The notes below the pieces were generated by a model. It was not told where the DNA came from and did no database searches. It saw only the letters and a list, made by a program, of their open reading frames with translations. The position numbers and the translations under genes are program-made. A DNA stretch of 17,681 nt from assembly GCA_002335115.1 (NCBI GenBank), contig DDCR01000106.1:1-17681 (forward strand), written 5' to 3'. The stretch comes from Oceanospirillaceae bacterium UBA2001 (GTDB lineage Bacteria > Pseudomonadota > Gammaproteobacteria > Pseudomonadales > Balneatricaceae). Below, in pieces: positions 13,601-17,681 of the stretch (within the stretch, counting starts at the first letter, position 1; each line of letters starts with the position of its first letter).

Positions 13601-14959
13601 TTAGGCCTTATTCAGTGAGGGCTTTAAACCTATTAATAGGCTTTTGATGTATTGTCGCCAAATTAACCAAAGTAACAACACGCTTAGCGCTCGATAGCCA
13701 ATATGCAACCACCAGACAAGCATAAAGCCATAGCTTGGAGCCAGCCAAGCTAGTAATGGCAAGAACACTAGCCATTGACTAGCACTCACGAGTATTAAAA
13801 CTGTCACACGAGACCCTGTTAACACGACCATACGGCTTAAAATGATGATGCCCGTTTCTAGAACCATAGCCATACCATACCAAGGCAGGGCTGCAGACGC
13901 TAATTGTTGTAGCTCCCGATTCACCAGTAACCATTGCGTCAACCAGGGGCTCATTGCAGCAGCACTAAGACTGATTATAATGGCTGCCATTAAACCTGTT
14001 TGTAAAATTAATTGACTCCATCTTTGGGTCTGTAGAATATTCTGCTTAGTCATGGCTGTACCGACTAAGGTCAGTGCAGCCTGACCTAAACCGATGGCAG
14101 GTAAAATCATCACCAGTCCCATATTTAAGACCGCAAAAGAGGCTGCCATAGCTGAGGCGCCAAGTTGACTCAAGATCCACAAAAACACCGCTAAATGTAA
14201 CGCAAATACCAGTTGCTGTAACATTGGTGCCCAGGTTGCTTTGAGTAATAATAGACTTTGCTTATGGATGAAGTAAGCTGTTGCAAACTTAGGCCTTTGG
14301 CTTTGCCTCAATAATAATATCAGTTGTAATAAAACACCCAGCCAAAGTGCGATGCTAGTGCCAATTCCAGCACCTACAGCTCCAAGGGCAGGTAACCCAG
14401 CGACACCAAAAACTAAGCCATAGCTAATCAAAGCATTGGTAAAGTGTACCAGTAAAATTATTTTGGTATATTGCCACGGTGAGCCGCGTTCGCTCCAATA
14501 GATTCTTGCACCAATACTGATCACAATAGCAGGCAGTCCCCATAAGCGTGCTTGTGCATACTGGGCCGCAAGACTATTAAGTCGATCGTCAATTACAAAA
14601 AAATCAATCACCCCATGAATATAGTAGGTACCCGTTATAGCCAAACCAACACAGATTAAAACACCATAGACCAAACCCAGAACCATCAATTCATCTTGAG
14701 AGTGGGTCTGCCTCGAGATCAAACTGTGCCAACCTGTGCCAAAGCCTGTGACTATTGCGACCAAGATAAATACTAAATAGCTACCAATGCTGACACTGGC
14801 TAGTGCCAAGCCACCCAAGTGGCCTACTAAAGCAGTATCCACCAAGCTGACAAGAGCTTGAGATAACATTGCTCCACTTAATGGCAATGCAATAGGCCAT
14901 AAGTTAGTGAGCTTGGGCTCATTAGAAGAATCCAAGTGTGCGGCTTCAGAATTACTCAT
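13601..14959 (-). CDS. MATE-family efflux transporter (DinF-like)
   Basis: A 452-residue multidrug and toxic compound extrusion transporter. Two repeats of about six hydrophobic helices each are visible. The first begins at PIALPLSGAMLSQALVSLVDTALVGHLGGLALASVSIG, the usual opening of the family with its conserved Pro, Asp and Gly residues. The second begins near residue 240 with WAPMLQQLVFALHLAVFLWILSQLG. The shape and length (DinF is about 440-460) fit the DinF branch. MATE proteins exchange Na+ or H+ for cationic or other organic compounds; the substrate here is not inferable. The start at 14959 gives a hydrophilic 20-residue N-terminus and has only a weak ribosome binding site. It is the first gene of a two-gene minus-strand operon and diverges from nfuA behind a good promoter. 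Confidence 0.88.
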   Translation of the reverse strand: MSNSEAAHLDSSNEPKLTNLWPIALPLSGAMLSQALVSLVDTALVGHLGGLALASVSIGSYLVFILVAIVTGFGTGWHSLISRQTHSQDELMVLGLVYGVLICVGLAITGTYYIHGVIDFFVIDDRLNSLAAQYAQARLWGLPAIVISIGARIYWSERGSPWQYTKIILLVHFTNALISYGLVFGVAGLPALGAVGAGIGTSIALWLGVLLQLILLLRQSQRPKFATAYFIHKQSLLLLKATWAPMLQQLVFALHLAVFLWILSQLGASAMAASFAVLNMGLVMILPAIGLGQAALTLVGTAMTKQNILQTQRWSQLILQTGLMAAIIISLSAAAMSPWLTQWLLVNRELQQLASAALPWYGMAMVLETGIIILSRMVVLTGSRVTVLILVSASQWLVFLPLLAWLAPSYGFMLVWWLHIGYRALSVLLLWLIWRQYIKSLLIGLKPSLNKA

Positions 14960-15012
14960 TTGTGGTTGCTTATCGCAAGGTACCTAATCGGTATATGGAA
15001 TCATTCAACCCC

Positions 15013-15041
15013 ATTATATGCTTTTTTATGAAGTCTTTAAA
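15013..15041 (-). promoter_or_regulatory. Sigma-70 promoter of the MATE-antiporter operon
   Basis: On the minus strand TTTAAA (15041-15036), a 17-base spacer and a perfect TATAAT (15018-15013) make a good vegetative promoter. The start would lie near 15006, about 47 bases before the MATE ATG. It sits back to back with the nfuA promoter. Confidence 0.6.
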
Positions 15042-15045
15042 ATGC

Positions 15046-15070
15046 ATACCCAAGTAAAACACTAGGGTAT
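15046..15070. promoter_or_regulatory. 25-bp inverted repeat over the nfuA -35 region (possible operator)
   Basis: ATACCCAAGT, five bases, ACTAGGGTAT: nine of ten positions in the two arms are complementary. The dyad covers the place where the nfuA -35 box should be and ends on the first base of TATAAT. Its length and CC/GG placement recall IscR type-2 sites, but inner positions differ from that consensus, so the regulator is uncertain. Confidence 0.6.
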
Positions 15071-15075
15071 ATAAT
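15070..15075 (+). promoter_or_regulatory. -10 element of the nfuA promoter
   Basis: A perfect TATAAT sits 60 bases upstream of the nfuA start. The hexamer 17 bases upstream (TACCCA, 15047-15052) is a poor -35 and lies within the inverted repeat, which suggests a promoter that depends on, or is blocked by, a DNA-binding protein. Confidence 0.6.
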
Positions 15076-15134
15076 AAGGTCATAATTGAGAACCTTAAGG
15101 TGACTCATGTGGTTGGTTATAACGGAGAATAACA

Positions 15135-15728
15135 TTGGATTACATAGACATTACACCGAGTGCCCAAGAGTATTTAGCGGAGTTGCTTTCAAAGCAAGAT
15201 GTAGAAGGTATTTCAGTGCGTATTTTTGTCACTGATGCGGGTACGCCTAATGCTGAAACTTGTTTAGCTTATTGCCGGCCTGATGAAGTGAAAATAACTG
15301 ATGAATTTTCTGACTTAGAGAAGTTTAGGGTGTATGTCGACCCTGATAGTGTCGACTATTTGGATGAAGCATTCATCGACTATAGTGCAGACCGGATGGG
15401 TGGCCAACTGACCATTAAGGCACCGAATGCTAAAATGCCTAAGGTGAGTGCAGACAGCCCACTTGATGCCCAAGTTAATTATTACTTATACACAGAAATT
15501 AACCCGAGCTTAGCCTCTCATGGAGGTGATGTGAGTTTGGTGGGTGTGGTCGCTGAAGAACAAGGGCACGTAGCTGTATTGAAGTTTGGCGGTGGTTGCC
15601 AAGGTTGTAGTTCGGTGTCTTTAACACTTAAGGAAGGCGTTGAGAAAACCTTAAAAGAGAGAATACCTGGCATTAATGCAGTGCGTGATGTCACTGATCA
15701 CTCCAATACTGAAAACGCATATATGTAG
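15135..15728 (+). CDS. nfuA: Fe-S biogenesis protein NfuA (TTG start)
   Basis: A 197-residue iron-sulfur carrier that delivers 4Fe-4S clusters to apo-proteins, important under oxidative stress or iron limitation. The N-terminal domain (about 1-100) is the degenerate A-type scaffold domain with [14 protein letters not shown] and [16 protein letters not shown]. The C-terminal Nfu domain (about 110-190) has [15 protein letters not shown] and [20 protein letters not shown], with the cluster-binding CxxC at Cys155/Cys158. The length matches E. coli NfuA (191). No ATG is available: TTG at 15135 with GGAG seven bases upstream gives [13 protein letters not shown], aligning with the E. coli start MIRISDAAQ. 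It is a single gene between a candidate regulated promoter and a strong bidirectional terminator. Confidence 0.95.
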   Translation: MDYIDITPSAQEYLAELLSKQDVEGISVRIFVTDAGTPNAETCLAYCRPDEVKITDEFSDLEKFRVYVDPDSVDYLDEAFIDYSADRMGGQLTIKAPNAKMPKVSADSPLDAQVNYYLYTEINPSLASHGGDVSLVGVVAEEQGHVAVLKFGGGCQGCSSVSLTLKEGVEKTLKERIPGINAVRDVTDHSNTENAYM

Positions 15729-15742
15729 GTTAACAAATTTTA

Positions 15743-15773
15743 AAAAAAACCAGCCACAGCGGCTGGTTTTTTT
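15743..15773. terminator. Bidirectional rho-independent terminator between nfuA and DAHP synthase
   Basis: The stem pairs AAACCAGCC (15747-15755) with GGCTGGTTT (15761-15769) around a five-base loop, and is extended by A-run/T-run pairing (15743-15749 with 15767-15773). The flanking A- and T-runs give a U-tail in both directions, so it can end both convergent transcripts. Confidence 0.93.
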
Positions 15774-15789
15774 AGGTCTCAAGTCAAGG

Positions 15790-16869
15790 TTATACCAAGC
15801 GGGTCCGCTCGGGGAGAGCCGCTTTTAATTTGTTCGCTAACTGGCGCATGCTGGTTTCGGTCGTGTCCCAATCGATGCAGGCATCTGTCACAGACACACC
15901 ATATTGTAATTCGGATAAATTTTTAGGAATCGATTGGTTGCCCCAATTGATATTACTTTCGATCATTAGGCCCACAATAGATTCATTGCCCTCATTAATT
16001 TGTTGTGCAATGTTTTCCATGACTAAAGGCTGAATAGCAGGGTCTTTGCTGGAGTTAGCATGGCTGCAATCGACCATGATGTTTCCCGACAAATTATCTT
16101 TAGCAAGTGCTTGTTCACACAGAGCCACATTCACTGAATCATAGTTTGGTTTGCCACCACCTCCGCGCAAAACAACATGGCCATATTGATTGCCACTAGT
16201 TCGGGTAATTGATACTTGTCCATTAGGGTTAATACCCAAAAACGAGTGGGGCGACGCCATTGATTCTAGTGCGTTGAACGCAACTGTTAGGCCACCATCA
16301 GTCCCATTTTTAAAGCCTATGGGGCAGGATAGACCAGAGGACATCTCTCGATGCGTTTGAGATTCTGTAGTTCGCGCTCCAATTGCCGCCCAACTCCAAA
16401 GATCAGATTGATATTGCGGTGAAATTGGGTCTAGCGCCTCTGTGGCCAAAGGTAATCCCAGTGCGGCTAGATCTAACATAAGCTTGCGGCCCATGTGCAG
16501 GCCTGTTTCTATATCAAAGGTGTTGTCTAAATGTGGGTCATTAATTAAACCTTTCCATCCCACTGTGGTGCGAGGTTTTTCAAAATAGACGCGCATGACA
16601 ATATAGAGTGTGTCTTTTAGTTCATCGGCCAACACAGCCAAGCGGCGCCCATAGTCGAGAGCAGCCTCCGTATCATGAATAGAGCAGGGGCCTATTACCA
16701 CAAATAAGCGGTGATCCTTGCCATCTAAAATGTTTTTAATGGTTTGGCGGGCCTGCATTACCCCATCAGCAATCATGCTAGTTGTGGGCAGTTGGGTTTT
16801 TAGATCTTCAGGTGAAGTTAATACCTGTTGGCTGGCAATATTTAAGTCTTCAATACGACGATCGGTCAT
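15790..16869 (-). CDS. aroF: 3-deoxy-7-phosphoheptulonate (DAHP) synthase, class I, tyrosine-type
   Basis: The first enzyme of the shikimate pathway, joining phosphoenolpyruvate and erythrose 4-phosphate to DAHP; cytoplasmic and metal dependent. The 359-residue protein shows the class I core: IGPCSIHD with the metal-ligand cysteine, RVYFEKPRTTVGWKGLINDP, ATEALDP, WAAIGARTTESQTHREMSSG, GFKNGTDG, VDCSHANSSKD and YGVSVTDACI. ATEALDPISPQY and the N-terminal QQVLTSPEDLK resemble E. coli AroF (tyrosine-sensitive) more than AroG (AGEFLDM) or AroH (ATEFLDM), hence the symbol. The actual feedback amino acid is not proven. ATG 16869 gives the normal length (AroF is 356); the ribosome binding site is weak (GAGA). 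It is convergent with nfuA and divergent from dsbD. No clear TyrR box pair or leader-peptide attenuator was seen upstream. Confidence 0.9.
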   Translation of the reverse strand: MTDRRIEDLNIASQQVLTSPEDLKTQLPTTSMIADGVMQARQTIKNILDGKDHRLFVVIGPCSIHDTEAALDYGRRLAVLADELKDTLYIVMRVYFEKPRTTVGWKGLINDPHLDNTFDIETGLHMGRKLMLDLAALGLPLATEALDPISPQYQSDLWSWAAIGARTTESQTHREMSSGLSCPIGFKNGTDGGLTVAFNALESMASPHSFLGINPNGQVSITRTSGNQYGHVVLRGGGGKPNYDSVNVALCEQALAKDNLSGNIMVDCSHANSSKDPAIQPLVMENIAQQINEGNESIVGLMIESNINWGNQSIPKNLSELQYGVSVTDACIDWDTTETSMRQLANKLKAALPERTRLV

Positions 16870-16937
16870 AGTCTGTCTCTGTAAAATAACAAATAGTAAA
16901 AATGGGTAAATGGTGGCTTAAACGCAGTTCTAAACGC

Positions 16938-16943
16938 TATAAT
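16938..16943 (+). promoter_or_regulatory. Candidate -10 element of the dsbD promoter
   Basis: A perfect TATAAT about 90 bases before the dsbD start. No good -35 lies 16-18 bases upstream (GGCTTA at 17), so confidence is low. The region 16870-17030 is the divergent spacer between the DAHP synthase gene and dsbD. Confidence 0.35.
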
Positions 16944-17010
16944 TAAATCCCCCTTTGTAACATATTTAAAGGCCGACAAACAAATGAATCTCATCAAAAT
17001 AGATTTGACG

Positions 17011-17018
17011 GGAGGAGG
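17011..17018 (+). promoter_or_regulatory. Strong Shine-Dalgarno sequence before dsbD
   Basis: GGAGGAGG lies 12 bases before TTG 17031 and 9 bases before ATT 17028. No ATG or GTG in the dsbD frame is near enough to be the start, so this site indicates a non-ATG start. Confidence 0.7.
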
Positions 17019-17030
17019 AATTCAAACATT

Positions 17031-17681
17031 TTGGTTATTAAGCGGCATTTATTAGTTATTGGACAACTACTGATCTTATGGTCAGGTTTGGTTTTGTGTC
17101 TGCAAGCCCAAGGGGCTTTATTTAGTGCAACCAAACATCCCTTGCCAACTGACGAAGCTTTTGTGGTGAGTGCTCAACAAAATAATGGTCGCATTGACTT
17201 AATTTGGACTATCGCTGACGATTATTACCTCTATCAAGATAAGTTAGCCTTTTTCACTTCTAATAACCAACCTTTAGCACAAGTTCTATTGCCGCCTGCT
17301 GAGATGAAGCAAGACCCTTTGTTTGGCAAGACTATGGTTTACTATAGGCAACTTCATGTCTCTGGCTTATTACCCACTTCAGATACTGTAGCGACCCATT
17401 TAGAGATCCGTTACCAGGGCTGCTGGAACGGGGGAGTCTGCTATCCACCCCAAATTCACACGATGGCGCTGCAACCGATAAGCCTTGAGGACAGCAATCT
17501 TTCAACGTTCAAAAAAAAGCATGATGTCAGGCAAACAGACTGGTCTAAAACCACCGGTACAAACGCTAATTGGTTTTTAAATAATTTAAAAAATACCTCT
17601 TTGGCCACCTTAATGATCATCTTCTTTTTAGCGGGACTCGCCTTAGCATTTACACCGTGCGTCTTACCAATGGTGCCAATT
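17031..17681 (+). CDS. dsbD: Thiol:disulfide interchange protein DsbD, 5' part (TTG start)
   Basis: DsbD carries electrons from cytoplasmic thioredoxin across the inner membrane to reduce DsbC, DsbG and cytochrome c maturation proteins. The first 217 codons are present and the frame runs off the window. Residues 1-27 form a signal peptide (VIKRHLL followed by a hydrophobic core ending near LQAQG). The periplasmic alpha domain ends with YQGCWNGGVCYPP, whose Cys131 and Cys137 keep the six-residue spacing of the E. coli pair. The first membrane helix of the beta domain has LALAFTPCVLPMVPI with the conserved Cys210. No ATG is in position: TTG 17031 gives a proper signal peptide. ATT 17028, one codon earlier, is better spaced from GGAGGAGG and cannot be excluded. 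The alpha domain start at PLPTDEAF is as expected. Confidence 0.93.
   Translation, partial: MVIKRHLLVIGQLLILWSGLVLCLQAQGALFSATKHPLPTDEAFVVSAQQNNGRIDLIWTIADDYYLYQDKLAFFTSNNQPLAQVLLPPAEMKQDPLFGKTMVYYRQLHVSGLLPTSDTVATHLEIRYQGCWNGGVCYPPQIHTMALQPISLEDSNLSTFKKKHDVRQTDWSKTTGTNANWFLNNLKNTSLATLMIIFFLAGLALAFTPCVLPMVPI

Noticed and set aside
16870..16925. TyrR boxes before the DAHP synthase gene (TGTAAA near 16879).
   Set aside because: The matching TTTACA half at six-base spacing is absent, so there is no complete box.

Overview
The window looks like chromosomal housekeeping DNA from a gammaproteobacterium, most likely a marine Alteromonadales (Alteromonas/Glaciecola-like) species. The evidence is the moderate G+C (a little above 40% by eye), HtpG, Gor, ExoIII, NfuA and DAHP synthase proteins that closely resemble the E. 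coli ones, and a clear heat-shock promoter of enterobacterial type. The genus is an inference. No phage, transposon, CRISPR, tRNA or rRNA gene was seen.

Left part (1-3638, + strand): a tight co-directional cluster begins with the 3' end of the glutathione-dependent formaldehyde dehydrogenase gene. It continues with S-formylglutathione hydrolase, an Imm33/DUF2185-type protein, a YbfF-like serine esterase and a GT4 glycosyltransferase with the DUF3524/QTMAN-type N-terminal domain. Gaps are 11 nt, 0 nt, a 1-nt overlap and 3 nt, so one transcript is likely. The first two enzymes clear formaldehyde; the other three are passengers of unknown linkage. Next comes a two-gene unit (3777-4724): a 59-residue lysine-rich protein and a DUF599 membrane protein.

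Middle (4725-12410): htpG stands alone behind a near-consensus sigma-32 promoter and ahead of a strong terminator. A D-lactate dehydrogenase/glycolate oxidase-type flavoprotein meets an ArsR repressor tail to tail with no base between the stop codons. The repressor keeps the two cysteines of the persulfide-sensing SqrR/BigR/YgaV group. xthA (exonuclease III) and gor (glutathione reductase) diverge from a shared 165-nt region. A small OmpA-domain periplasmic or outer-membrane protein follows and ends at a terminator.

Right part (12411-17681): a Kef-type antiporter without its cytosolic RCK domain and a MATE transporter form a minus-strand pair. The MATE gene diverges from nfuA (iron-sulfur carrier, TTG start). 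That intergenic region holds two back-to-back promoters and a 25-bp dyad covering the nfuA -35 region. nfuA and a tyrosine-type DAHP synthase gene converge on a bidirectional terminator. The window ends inside dsbD, which also appears to start at TTG behind a very strong ribosome binding site and is overlapped by a 23-codon reading frame.

Several genes (adhC/fghA, gor, dsbD, the Cys-containing ArsR protein, nfuA) touch thiol, glutathione or iron-sulfur chemistry, but they sit in separate transcription units. I found no convincing new multi-gene system. The most useful leads are the QTMAN-like glycosyltransferase, the persulfide-type ArsR without an obvious target, the nfuA operator and the small basic protein beside DUF599.
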